A stretch of 46,298 nucleotides of DNA from a virus: positions 1-46,298 of IMG/VR virus record IMGVR_UViG_3300032164_001143. One strand, given 5' to 3'. Below the pieces are notes generated by a model, which was not told the origin of the DNA, ran no database searches, and saw only the letters and a list, made by a program, of their open reading frames with translations. How positions within the stretch are numbered: position 1 is the first letter of the stretch; each line of letters starts with the position of its first letter. The position numbers and the translations under genes were made by a program. Of this stretch, positions 39,901-46,298 are shown one piece after another.

Positions 39901-40922
39901 AGGCTCCCTTTCCCTGGTTCGGCGGAAAGTCGCGGGTCGCTCCGATCGTCTGGGATCGGTTCGGCGACGTCGCGAACTACATCGAGCCTTTCTTTGGGAG
40001 CGGTGCTGTCCTGCTCGGGAGGCCTCACTACAGCGGACAGACCGAGACCATCAACGACGCCGACGGATTTGTCGCGAATGCCTGGCGGGCGATCAAGACG
40101 CATCCCGATGAGACCGCCGACTTTGCCGACTGGCCGTGCAATGAGAACGATCTGACCGCTCGACACATTTGGCTCGTCGGGCAGAGGAAGACTCTCACCG
40201 AGAAGCTCGAGGGAGATCCGGAATACTGCGACCCGAAGATCGCGGGCTGGTGGCTTTGGGGGATCGCGGGCTGGATAGGACGCGGATGGTGCAGCGGAGT
40301 GGGCCCCTGGTCTTCGGTCGATGGCAAGCTCGTCAACCTGAGCAACGACGGGCGAGGCGTGAATCGCCAGCGCGTCAACCTGAGCAACGACGGGCGAGGC
40401 GTGAATCGCCAGCTCGTCAACCTGAGAAACGACGGGCAAGGCGTGAATCGCAAGACAGCGATCCACGATTGGTTCGGGGAGCTCAGCCTTCGCCTCCGGC
40501 GGGTCCGCGTTGCTTGTGGTGATTGGGCGAGAGTGTGCGGTCCCGCAGTGACGCGAGCGCATTCCGTCGCATCCGTCGGGATCTTCCTCGATCCGCCTTA
40601 TTCGCACGAAGAGCGCTGCGGCGATCTTTACGCCGTCGAGATGAAGATCGCCGACGCAGTGCGCGAGTACGCGATCGAGGTCTCTCGTTCGCCTCGGGTT
40701 CGCGTCGCGCTCTGCGGTTATGAGGGCGAGCACACGATGCCGGAGGGCTGGGAGGTCTTCGAGTGGAAGGCTGCGGGAGGGTACGGGTCGCAGGGGCGTG
40801 AGAGAGGACGAGAGAACAAGGTTCGGGAGCGGATCTGGTTCTCGCCATCGTGCAGGAAATCGCAACTTGGTCTTTGGGACATGCGGCAAACAGAGGAGAT
40901 CGACGATGAGGACGGAAACTGA
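39894..40922 (+). CDS. dam: D12-class DNA adenine methylase (Dam-like)
   Basis: A 342-residue N6-adenine methyltransferase of the D12 class. PFPWFGGKSRVA near the N-terminus is motif X with I, YIEPFFGSGAVLLG near residue 35 is the SAM-binding region, and GIFLDPPYSHEE with DPPY at 233-236 is motif IV. Its target may be GATC, as in relatives. A triple 14-residue repeat is inserted at residues 146-187 (see repeat entry). I start at the ATG at 39894, overlapping the zinc protein; the longer frame lies out of place. It probably protects phage DNA or times replication. Confidence 0.85.
   Translation: MLKAPFPWFGGKSRVAPIVWDRFGDVANYIEPFFGSGAVLLGRPHYSGQTETINDADGFVANAWRAIKTHPDETADFADWPCNENDLTARHIWLVGQRKTLTEKLEGDPEYCDPKIAGWWLWGIAGWIGRGWCSGVGPWSSVDGKLVNLSNDGRGVNRQRVNLSNDGRGVNRQLVNLRNDGQGVNRKTAIHDWFGELSLRLRRVRVACGDWARVCGPAVTRAHSVASVGIFLDPPYSHEERCGDLYAVEMKIADAVREYAIEVSRSPRVRVALCGYEGEHTMPEGWEVFEWKAAGGYGSQGRERGRENKVRERIWFSPSCRKSQLGLWDMRQTEEIDDEDGN
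40329..40454 (+). repeat. Three 42-base tandem repeats in Dam gene
   Basis: Units 40329-40370, 40371-40412 and 40413-40454 differ at only a few bases; each encodes 14 residues of the type VNLSNDGRGVNRQ plus one. It lies in the middle of the D12 methylase, outside the catalytic motifs. I recall short repeats of similar sort (with GNAGRGVHR-like units) in other phage Dam enzymes. The number of units could vary. Confidence 0.85.
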
Positions 40923-41793
40923 GAAGACTGAGAAGACTGACAGGCCGAAGGCGGTGAGCAGCGGAGCTCTGGCGGCTTTCCCTGGAGCGCCGGAGTGTCA
41001 CGTGCTGAGCAACGGGCGGAGGGTGATCACTCAGAGAGGCATCGTCAGGTGTTTGACCGCGAAGAACGCGGATGGGAGTGGTGGGCGCGAAAGTGGCGGT
41101 TTAGAGGTATATTTAGATGGATTACCCAATAATAATAATAGGTTTAACCCGGGCGAGCACTTAGTGGAATTCGACCATCCGGAGTGCAAGACAGCGATCG
41201 GATGGGATGCGGAAACCTTCGTCGACATCTGCCTCGCCTATATCGATGCGAGTGAAGCGGGTCTCCTTCGGCCCAATCAAGAGCACCTCGCCGCCCGCTC
41301 GCGCCAGGTCGTCAAGGCTCTAGCCAAGACCGGCATCGTTGCCCTCATCGACGAGGCGACAGGCTACCAAGTCAGTCGCGAGGTCAACGAGCTCAACAAG
41401 CTCTATCAGCGAATCCTCCGAGACACCCCGCAGAAGTGGGAGAGGCTCTTCGACAAGAAGTTTCAGCATGAGATCGAAACAATCCACAACAAGCCGCACA
41501 AGGCCGGGTTCCCAGGGTGGATAAGAGAGCTGATTGGAAGAATCTATGACGGGGTTTTAGGCAAGCCGATCATGGGCGAAGTCCGACGGAGAAACCCGAA
41601 CCCTAGTCACCGAAATAATCACCACCAACACTTTCAAGATCCGGTGAGGGCGTTCATCAAAAACCGCGCGAACATCGTTGAGGCAATAGCGATGACGAGC
41701 AGTAATAAGAACGAATTCAATAAGCGTGTGAATCACTATCTGAAGAAGCATGGGCTTCAATTAGACCTCGACCTCGAAGATGGCGAGGGATGA
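40906..41793 (+). CDS. P63C domain protein
   Basis: A 295-residue protein. The segment VVKALAKTGIVALIDEATGY followed by QVSREVNELNKLYQRIL and a WERLFDKKFQHEI helix matches the P63C domain, named after a C-terminal part found in phage and mobile-element proteins of unknown biochemical role. The N-terminus has a TEKTEKTDRPKAV repeat and the C-terminus is basic with His/Asn-rich turns. The ATG at 40906 overlaps the Dam gene by 17 bases. Base composition is more even in 41090-41170 (AAT-rich), perhaps a site of small insertion. Confidence 0.7.
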   Translation: MRTETEKTEKTDRPKAVSSGALAAFPGAPECHVLSNGRRVITQRGIVRCLTAKNADGSGGRESGGLEVYLDGLPNNNNRFNPGEHLVEFDHPECKTAIGWDAETFVDICLAYIDASEAGLLRPNQEHLAARSRQVVKALAKTGIVALIDEATGYQVSREVNELNKLYQRILRDTPQKWERLFDKKFQHEIETIHNKPHKAGFPGWIRELIGRIYDGVLGKPIMGEVRRRNPNPSHRNNHHQHFQDPVRAFIKNRANIVEAIAMTSSNKNEFNKRVNHYLKKHGLQLDLDLEDGEG

Positions 41794-42218
41794 CGAAGTC
41801 GGGCGGACAGATGCTTGAAGCCCTGATCTACGCTCCGCCCTGGCGCGAATGGGTGGGCGACGAGCTGAGAGGCGGGGCGGTCGTTTGTCATTGGCGAGAG
41901 TATGGACCTGTCGATTCTGTAGCCTTCGCCAAGCAGAAGAACGAATGGCTATCTCGTCGCGAGGGCGGGGGGCTTTGGGACGAGGGCGAGAACCTGGCGC
42001 AGCGGGCGAGAGCGGCGCAGATGATGATAATCAGGGATCGTCGGGTGAGCGATTTTGTGAGAGAGAATAGCGGCGACATTCCTCCTCGGGAGCTTGAGTG
42101 CTACCTCTTGATATGGGAAGAGGGGCTGGGGCTGCGGCGGACGGCCAGGAGGATGGGGGTCGCCATCCCTACGGTTAGGAACTGGGTAAAGAGGCTGACT
42201 GAGAGGGCGAGCGGATGA
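41790..42218 (+). CDS. Sigma-70 region 4-like HTH protein
   Basis: A 142-residue protein. The C-terminal part, PPRELECYLLIWEEGLGLRR and then TARRMGVAIPTVRNWVKRL, has the shape of a sigma factor region 4 or resolvase-type helix-turn-helix. The N-terminal part is Trp-rich and unassigned. It might be a late gene activator, a role often filled by such proteins in phages. The ATG overlaps the P63C stop as ATGA and its own stop overlaps the next start. Confidence 0.6.
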   Translation: MTKSGGQMLEALIYAPPWREWVGDELRGGAVVCHWREYGPVDSVAFAKQKNEWLSRREGGGLWDEGENLAQRARAAQMMIIRDRRVSDFVRENSGDIPPRELECYLLIWEEGLGLRRTARRMGVAIPTVRNWVKRLTERASG

Positions 42219-42598
42219 ATCCGACAAAAAAACAGCTTGAGGATATCGCCGAGGAGCTGGCGCGCCTCGATTCACTGGAGTGGTTCAAAGGTAAGGAAGC
42301 CAGTGTTACTTTCAATGAGGACGCTAAGGTCTTCAGGGTCGAGACGACCGACAAGCGCGCCTTCAACGACATCAGCCTTGATCTCGTGCAGAAGGTCTGG
42401 CTCGATCGGCAGATTGACGAGGAGGCGATCATCGAGAGGATTAAAGGCGCGGTGTGTATAGTTTGCGAGGGCTGCGCGGAGCTTTCGAGACGAGTAGAGA
42501 AGCTTGAGCAAAAGGTCGCACTGCTCGACGAGATACACGTCGCGCTGCTCGACGAGATAAAGGCAGATAAGCTCCAAGTCGTCAGGGTGAACAAATGA
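42215..42598 (+). CDS. Hypothetical coiled-coil protein
   Basis: A 127-residue protein. The middle region (AVCIVCEGCAELSRRVEKLE) has a CxxC pair followed by a coiled coil with repeated VALLDEI units near the end. This could bind metal and form oligomers. The ATG overlaps the upstream stop as ATGA and the stop overlaps the RusA start. It belongs to the replication operon; role unknown. Confidence 0.5.
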   Translation: MNPTKKQLEDIAEELARLDSLEWFKGKEASVTFNEDAKVFRVETTDKRAFNDISLDLVQKVWLDRQIDEEAIIERIKGAVCIVCEGCAELSRRVEKLEQKVALLDEIHVALLDEIKADKLQVVRVNK

Positions 42599-43080
42599 AA
42601 TCGATCTCATTCTTCGTCGCCGGAGTTCCTCGGCCGCAGGGATCGAAGCGGCTCGTCGGCTTCAAGACAGGGCACGTTCACATGATCGAGGCATCGCCGG
42701 AGCACAAGAACTGGAGGGCATCAGTGAGCGGAGTGGCGCACGAGGCGGTCGCTCGCGAAAAGCTCGAGATGATCGACGGTCCAGTCGCCCTTGAGGTGCG
42801 CTTTCAATTCGTGCGGCCCGCGAGCCATTATGGGAAACATGGGGTAAAGCCGAGCGCCCCGCCATACCCGAAGGCTTACGACCTCGATAAGCTCGTCCGC
42901 AGCGTCGGGGATTCCCTCTCGGGCATCGTCTACCGGGATGACGTCGAGATCATCACGATCATCGCGCGAAAAGAGTGGGGAGATACCGTCGGCGCGCTCG
43001 TAAAGGTTTCGACGGTGGAGATGGAGACGAAGACAGAACCTGCGGATGTGGCCAAGAGCGAAAGGCTCCCAGGACTATGA
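42595..43080 (+). CDS. rusA: RusA-like Holliday junction resolvase
   Basis: A 161-residue resolvase. FFVAGVPRPQGSKRLV is the start, AYDLDKLVRSVGDSLSG supplies Asp96, Asp98 and Lys99, and IVYRDDVEI gives Asp115/116; these are the acidic metal ligands and the family order. It cuts four-way junctions made by recombination or replication, freeing DNA for packaging. The protein is a little longer than E. coli RusA (120), due to the C-terminal end. It overlaps neighbours by ATGA on both sides. Confidence 0.85.
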   Translation: MKSISFFVAGVPRPQGSKRLVGFKTGHVHMIEASPEHKNWRASVSGVAHEAVAREKLEMIDGPVALEVRFQFVRPASHYGKHGVKPSAPPYPKAYDLDKLVRSVGDSLSGIVYRDDVEIITIIARKEWGDTVGALVKVSTVEMETKTEPADVAKSERLPGL

Positions 43081-43253
43081 GCGAGGCAAAACGAAACGAG
43101 CGATTGATGGGGCTGCTCACGGTGATTGAGATCTATGTTGCTGGGATGCAGGAAATCGCACGCAAGTCCGATAGACCCGACTGGTGCGAGGCTTGCTCGC
43201 GACTGCAAAGCGCGACGGTACAACTGCGGGCAAAGCTGGGAGCAGGAGAATGA
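43077..43253 (+). CDS. Small helical protein, 58 residues
   Basis: The ATG at 43077 overlaps the resolvase stop as ATGA; 58 residues with NERLMGLLTVIEIYVAGMQE and a RPDWCEACSRLQSATVQLRA end. It has a CxxC. The frame extends upstream of 43077 but only inside the RusA gene. It stands in the chain of overlapping genes and ends in the next ATGA. Function unknown. Confidence 0.5.
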   Translation: MSEAKRNERLMGLLTVIEIYVAGMQEIARKSDRPDWCEACSRLQSATVQLRAKLGAGE

Positions 43254-43801
43254 CTATCTTCATCGACCTCGATGGAGTGATCGCGGATCTGGTTACTCCC
43301 TGGTGTGAGTACCTCCGGCGCGAGCTGGGTGTCGATATCGCGCATGAGACGGTGAATCGCTATGACCTCACGCAAGCGGTTATTGAGATCGAGCCGAGGT
43401 TATGCGAGCTGAGACGGGGTGACGTGAAGAAGATCGTCAATCGCTTCCTCGATACCCCTGGTGTCTTCTCGATGCTCGAGCCTTATCCGCTCGCGCGGGA
43501 GACGGTCCTCAGCATGGTCGATATAGGGCACGACGTGAGGATCGCTAGCTCTCCTTGGAAGCCCTGGTCCGCTGGCGAGAAGATCGAGTGGGTGAGGAGG
43601 CGCATCTCGACGAAGATCCCCGTCATCCTCCTCCATGATAAGAGCATCCTCTCAGCGACGGGAGGCATCCTGATCGACGACTGCCCGAAGCATGTCGATC
43701 CTTGGGGTCGGCGAGGGTGGCTAATGGATCGACCCTGGAATCAGGGGCCGACTGCTCACCGCACGACTTGGGAGGGCGTCCTCCACGCATTCCTCGCATG
43801 A
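43250..43801 (+). CDS. HAD-like 5'-nucleotidase family protein
   Basis: A 183-residue haloacid dehalogenase-fold phosphatase. IFIDLDGVIADL is motif I with Asp6 and Asp8, IASSPWKPW is motif II and ATGGILIDDCPKHV motif IV. This is the layout of 5'(3')-deoxyribonucleotidase-like proteins carried by phages, which may adjust nucleotide pools. The ATG at 43250 overlaps the upstream stop; residues upstream of it in the frame lie inside the previous gene. Lys of motif III should be in VKKIVNRF or the later KIEW stretch. Confidence 0.75.
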   Translation: MTIFIDLDGVIADLVTPWCEYLRRELGVDIAHETVNRYDLTQAVIEIEPRLCELRRGDVKKIVNRFLDTPGVFSMLEPYPLARETVLSMVDIGHDVRIASSPWKPWSAGEKIEWVRRRISTKIPVILLHDKSILSATGGILIDDCPKHVDPWGRRGWLMDRPWNQGPTAHRTTWEGVLHAFLA

Positions 43802-44373
43802 GCGGAGCATGGGGCGTCGTCGTTGACGGGGTCGCAAAGATCACCTACTGCCATCGCGACGCTCATCCTGAGTGTCTTGGGATGAGGGTCTATGCCGCGG
43901 TCAAAATATTCCGACCCCTGGCATGGCTCAAGGATCTCGCCCGCAGTCTAAGGGTTGTGGACCCTCGGCAAGATGCAAGCGCGGATGACATCGAGAAATA
44001 CCGCCCGATCGCAGATGTGGCGGTCGGGTCAAAGAGGATCGAGGATTGGTACTGCCTGATCCGCAGGCTTCAGCTCGCACCCAGCAAGACGCTTCTGCAG
44101 GGCATCATGCTGGACGCGTCGCGGTTCCCCGAGGATTCGGCTCAATGCGAATGGGCCTATGTCCTCGACCTCGACGAGGGTGCCTTCGAGGTCTACCAGG
44201 GCGAGCAGGAGGAGCCGCACGACCGCGGGCGGTTCGCCTCAGCGATGGTGCAGGGTGACCCGAGGCATCCCGTCTATCCCTGCGCGCTCGTGCTGAGCGT
44301 GCCGATCGGGGAACTGGATGACGGGTGGCTCGAGAAGCTGAAGGTAGTCGCAGAGGAATGGCAAGACGTGTGA
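43798..44373 (+). CDS. Hypothetical protein
   Basis: A 191-residue protein without a recognised domain. It begins MSGAWGVVVDGVAKITYC and has a central mixed part with CEWAYVLDLDEGAFEVYQGE, typical of small proteins with an Asp/Glu-rich strand. It starts in the stop of the phosphatase gene (ATGA) and ends in a 24-base gap. It might be a nucleotide-related enzyme partner or anti-host protein; nothing decides. Confidence 0.5.
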   Translation: MSGAWGVVVDGVAKITYCHRDAHPECLGMRVYAAVKIFRPLAWLKDLARSLRVVDPRQDASADDIEKYRPIADVAVGSKRIEDWYCLIRRLQLAPSKTLLQGIMLDASRFPEDSAQCEWAYVLDLDEGAFEVYQGEQEEPHDRGRFASAMVQGDPRHPVYPCALVLSVPIGELDDGWLEKLKVVAEEWQDV

Positions 44374-44397
44374 TAGAAGAATCACGAAAGGAAGATA

Positions 44398-44604
44398 ATG
44401 ACCCGACGAACCGGAAAGACAAAGCAACCCAAGCCTGCCACTCGACGCGGTCCAGGGAGACCGACTGACGAGCAGAGGAGGATACGTGCGATTGCCGAGG
44501 AGTTAGCGCGCTCGCTGGCCTATGATTGCATATCGGCGGTGCAGACAGCACTCCGCGCCTATGCGCTGCGAGGAGAGCGAATGAGACCGCGGGCGAGGGC
44601 GTGA
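44398..44604 (+). CDS. AT-hook-like small basic protein A
   Basis: A 68-residue protein. TRRGPGRPTDEQRR is an AT-hook-like motif (Gly-Arg-Pro with basic flanks), followed by one helix with AEELARSLAYDCISAVQTA. A clear GAAAGGAAG ribosome site precedes the ATG. The next gene encodes a similar protein, so they are probably duplicates. It could bind the DNA minor groove and shape chromatin or silence host genes. The end is Arg-rich. Confidence 0.6.
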   Translation: MTRRTGKTKQPKPATRRGPGRPTDEQRRIRAIAEELARSLAYDCISAVQTALRAYALRGERMRPRARA

Positions 44605-44619
44605 GTGAAAGGGAAAACG

Positions 44620-44841
44620 ATGGCAAGAACCGGGGCGAAGACGAAACGAGGAAGACCGATCGACGAAGAAAGGGTTAGACAACTGTTCGAGGCCTATGCC
44701 CGAGAGCTCTCCAACGCTTGCCTCGCCGCGATAGACAAAGTGAACTATCAATGGACGGAGCTCGGTGGGCTGCTTAGTCCGGCGCGGGCGGCGCGGGCTA
44801 CACGATCGACACGCGCTACACGATCGACACGCGCAAGCTAG
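44620..44841 (+). CDS. AT-hook-like small basic protein B
   Basis: A 73-residue protein with the same plan as its neighbour: TKRGRPIDEERVRQ as AT-hook-like start, then a helix with LFEAYARELSNACLAAIDKV that aligns with the first protein. The C-terminus has two copies of an 18-base repeat (44798-44815 and 44816-44833) giving ATRSTRATRSTRAS. Its TAG shares CTAG with the stop of the convergent gene. The ATG at 44620 is preferred over a GTG at 44605. Confidence 0.6.
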   Translation: MARTGAKTKRGRPIDEERVRQLFEAYARELSNACLAAIDKVNYQWTELGGLLSPARAARATRSTRATRSTRAS

Positions 44842-45311
44842 AGCTTGGTCGGATCGCTCGGGGCAGTAGAAAGAGGAGTGATGAGGCAAGAGACACCGCG
44901 CCCGATCGTGCACATGTAATAGGAGCCACATGCCAGCATTCGGTACGCTGTCTCTCCTGCGGTGGACCAGGCTGATTCCGCCACGAGTGAGATCTCCTGC
45001 GGGGAGCACCCGGTCTGGATGGCGAGCCGATCGATGAGGATACTCATCCGCACCTTCGCGCGGCTTTCTTTTGATTCGGTGCACTCGGTTATTGAGTTGG
45101 AACCATACCCGCAGTCGTACATTCGGCCATCCGCTGGGCACGTCGCAATCCATGACCGATCCCATCTTCCGCACTCGGGCTTGTCGCCACATTTGATCTT
45201 CGGCTGCGTGGGACATTGCCAACCAGCAGCGTAGGTTGTGTCGCGGACACGCCCCGAGTGAGCCATCACGCACGACAGACTGACGAGCGATAACATGACG
45301 ATGCGCTTCAT
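44838..45311 (-). CDS. Secreted Cys-rich protein
   Basis: A 157-residue protein with a signal peptide (MKRIVMLSLVSLSCVMAHSG). The mature part has at least eight Cys (WQCPTQPKIKCGDKPECGRW, ATCPADGRMYDCGYG and others), suggesting disulfide bonds outside the cytoplasm. A Cys in the leader is not in a good lipobox. It is at the right end of the phage and transcribed apart from the core genes, so it is a lysogenic-conversion candidate. Function unknown. It is co-translated with its upstream neighbour (ATGA). Confidence 0.6.
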   Translation of the reverse strand: MKRIVMLSLVSLSCVMAHSGRVRDTTYAAGWQCPTQPKIKCGDKPECGRWDRSWIATCPADGRMYDCGYGSNSITECTESKESRAKVRMSILIDRLAIQTGCSPQEISLVAESAWSTAGETAYRMLACGSYYMCTIGRGVSCLITPLSTAPSDPTKL

Positions 45312-45583
45312 GTTCCCTCCTTCGATAGTTTCCGGCCTAGAATGCCTAGCCCGGCGCTCACGACCTCGCTCGCTCGCTCGTCTCGGGTAATGCCAAGGCG
45401 GGCCGCATCATCGCCGATCGCGTCGGATAGGTGCCGGGGAAGTCTCAGAAATTGCCCGCAGGCGACCGAGAAGCAGGCCGAGCTCATCCACGCTCCTCGC
45501 TCCATGGTGCCCCGAGCCGTGTCGATAGCGGCGAGGACATCGGTCCCGATCGATAGGCTGATGCGTCTGAGTCGGGGGTTCAT
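45308..45583 (-). CDS. Hypothetical, possible ribbon-helix-helix protein
   Basis: A 91-residue protein. It starts with RRISLSIGTDVLAAIDTARG, a strand then helix, as in ribbon-helix-helix repressors, and repeats a helical second part (AARLGITRDERASEVVSAGL). A MetJ/Arc-type DNA-binding role is likely but not certain. The ATG at 45583 is close to the stop of a 27-residue gene and its stop overlaps the secreted protein start. Confidence 0.5.
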   Translation of the reverse strand: MNPRLRRISLSIGTDVLAAIDTARGTMERGAWMSSACFSVACGQFLRLPRHLSDAIGDDAARLGITRDERASEVVSAGLGILGRKLSKEGT

Positions 45584-45586
45584 GCT

Positions 45587-45670
45587 TCATCTCTCTCGGA
45601 GAGCGCGAACACTGTTGTCCACATCGTCAAACGTGAGCTGGGCTCGTGATAGGAGCTCTTCGTCCCGCAT
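45587..45670 (-). CDS. 27-residue small protein
   Basis: The frame from ATG 45670 encodes MRDEELLSRAQLTFDDVDNS and a short basic end. A strong GGGGGAGAGG site 6 bases before the ATG and exact fit between the stop of the upstream gene (2 bases) and the start of the next (3 bases) support it. Acidic helix; function unknown. Confidence 0.45.
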   Translation of the reverse strand: MRDEELLSRAQLTFDDVDNSVRALRER

Positions 45671-45672
45671 GG

Positions 45673-45942
45673 TTACCTCTCCCCCTTCTTCGCTGCCTTC
45701 GCTGGCGTGGCTTTGGGGGGCTCAAGAGCCGCAAGAGCTCGCTGGATGCGCGTGAGCGCCGCTTGGCTCTGCACGCTGGGGATTGTCGCCTTCGCCAAAG
45801 CGACGAGGTCGCGGGCTTGGACGTCGAGAGACCGTCCGTCCCATGCGATGGGATCGGGCCAGCAAGAGCCCTGATGGCAGGGGTCGAGGGCTTCGGACAA
45901 CTCAAGCACCTTAGCGCGGGTAGCGTGTTGTGTCATCGTCAT
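45673..45942 (-). CDS. Hypothetical protein, first gene of right minus operon
   Basis: An 89-residue protein. MTMTQHATRAKVLELSEALD, a CHQGSCWPDP Cys pair and a helix with LVALAKATIPSVQSQAALTR, then an Ala/Pro/Lys tail. Starts at 45966, 45951 or 45936 are also possible. An AT-rich stretch upstream (TATATCATTATATG on the minus strand) would be a good promoter. It begins the small operon that ends in the secreted protein. Function unknown. Confidence 0.45.
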   Translation of the reverse strand: MTMTQHATRAKVLELSEALDPCHQGSCWPDPIAWDGRSLDVQARDLVALAKATIPSVQSQAALTRIQRALAALEPPKATPAKAAKKGER

Positions 45943-45966
45943 GTCTATCATAGATGCTATGGCCAT

Positions 45967-46298
45967 GCCAAATATACATATAATGATATAGCATAGATAG
46001 CGGCGTGCGTCTGGTGCAGGGGGTGACGATTTGCGGCACAGTTGGGCGGGATGACGGCAAGTGAGCTAAAGAATTGAAATTAATGTATGTAAAATTTGCA
46101 TGGTGGTTCTGAAAAGATTGCGAGCGGGCCACTGAGCTGTGCTCATTCGAGGCCTACGCTGTGCTCATTCGAGGCCTACGCTGTGCTCATTCGAGGCCTA
46201 CATGGTGGGCAGAAGTAGCATGTCACGACCGACGATGCTTACGACGCGGGAACCCTCCGGCTAGAAATAGTCAATGATATTGCGGGTCGAACGCGCCC
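45967..46298. other. Non-coding right end
   Basis: There is no convincing gene in this 330-base stretch. It includes an AT-rich part (about 45965-46000) with likely minus-strand promoter elements, a second AT-rich part near 46070-46100, and three tandem repeats described separately. I cannot find a repeat shared with the left end of the window, so I cannot tell whether the ends are physical ends. Confidence 0.5.
46136..46201. repeat. Three perfect 22-bp tandem repeats
   Basis: GCTGTGCTCATTCGAGGCCT followed by AC is repeated exactly at 46136-46157, 46158-46179 and 46180-46201. A unit of 22 bp, two turns of the helix, is typical of iterons or repressor sites. Each unit contains the palindrome AGGCCT. 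It lies in the non-coding end, upstream of the late genes if the genome is circular. It may be a protein-binding array for packaging, replication or late control. Confidence 0.8.

Noticed and set aside
46136-46201. Possible CRISPR array
   Set aside because: Units are directly adjacent without spacers, and there are only three; no cas genes are present.
1-46298. Terminal repeat or cos ends
   Set aside because: No matching sequence was found between the first and last few hundred bases by eye, so physical ends cannot be claimed.

Overview
The window looks like the genome, or almost the whole genome, of a temperate siphovirus of about 46 kb. GC is high (roughly 60 percent by eye), genes are tightly packed, and many neighbours overlap by ATGA or GTGA. 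It carries large terminase, portal, scaffold, major capsid protein, tail tube, a frameshifted tail chaperone pair, a 641-residue tape measure, tail tip proteins, endolysin, tyrosine integrase and a repressor switch. No tail sheath or baseplate wedge genes are seen, which fits a long non-contractile tail. The host cannot be read directly. The integrase type, the secreted Cys-rich proteins and an AgmX/PglI-like domain protein suggest a myxobacterium-like (Myxococcota) host; this is inference.

Layout. (1) 290-5906, plus: a surface-modification cassette of three glycosyltransferase-like genes, an FkbM methyltransferase, a class I methyltransferase, an SGNH-type hydrolase and a beta-class DNA methyltransferase. 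It is punctuated by two tRNA-like elements (1262-1360 and 2084-2195). (2) 5776-11840, plus: packaging and head genes. A strong 97-nt RNA structure follows the capsid gene. (3) 11965-25390, plus: connector, tail tube, chaperones, tape measure, tail tip and fibre genes. (4) 25406-27605, plus: lysis region with two membrane proteins and an amidase endolysin. (5) 27607-28562, minus: two putative lysogenic-conversion genes with membrane or export signals. (6) 28652-30629, minus: integrase and excisionase-like gene. (7) 30629-35997, minus: early operon with many small proteins, a tRNA, a RecB-like nuclease and a RecT-like annealing protein. (8) 36252-37327: genetic switch with divergent promoters and probably leaderless mRNAs. 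(9) 37371-44841, plus: replication and accessory operon with a RepA/DnaB-like helicase, an iteron-rich origin candidate, Dam methylase, P63C protein, RusA resolvase, a HAD phosphatase and AT-hook-like small proteins. (10) 44838-45942, minus: small accessory genes. (11) 45943-46298: non-coding end with three perfect 22-bp tandem repeats.

How it works together. The divergent repressor-like genes near 37 kb probably choose between the leftward early/recombination operon and the rightward replication operon. Helicase, the iterons just downstream of it, RecT/RecB-like proteins and RusA form a replication-recombination set. The late genes run left to right from about 290. The least explained features are the tRNA-like elements at gene starts, the capsid-gene RNA structure, the +1 frameshift in the tail chaperone, the iteron cluster, the two leaderless promoters and an open frame with no normal start inside the lysis region.
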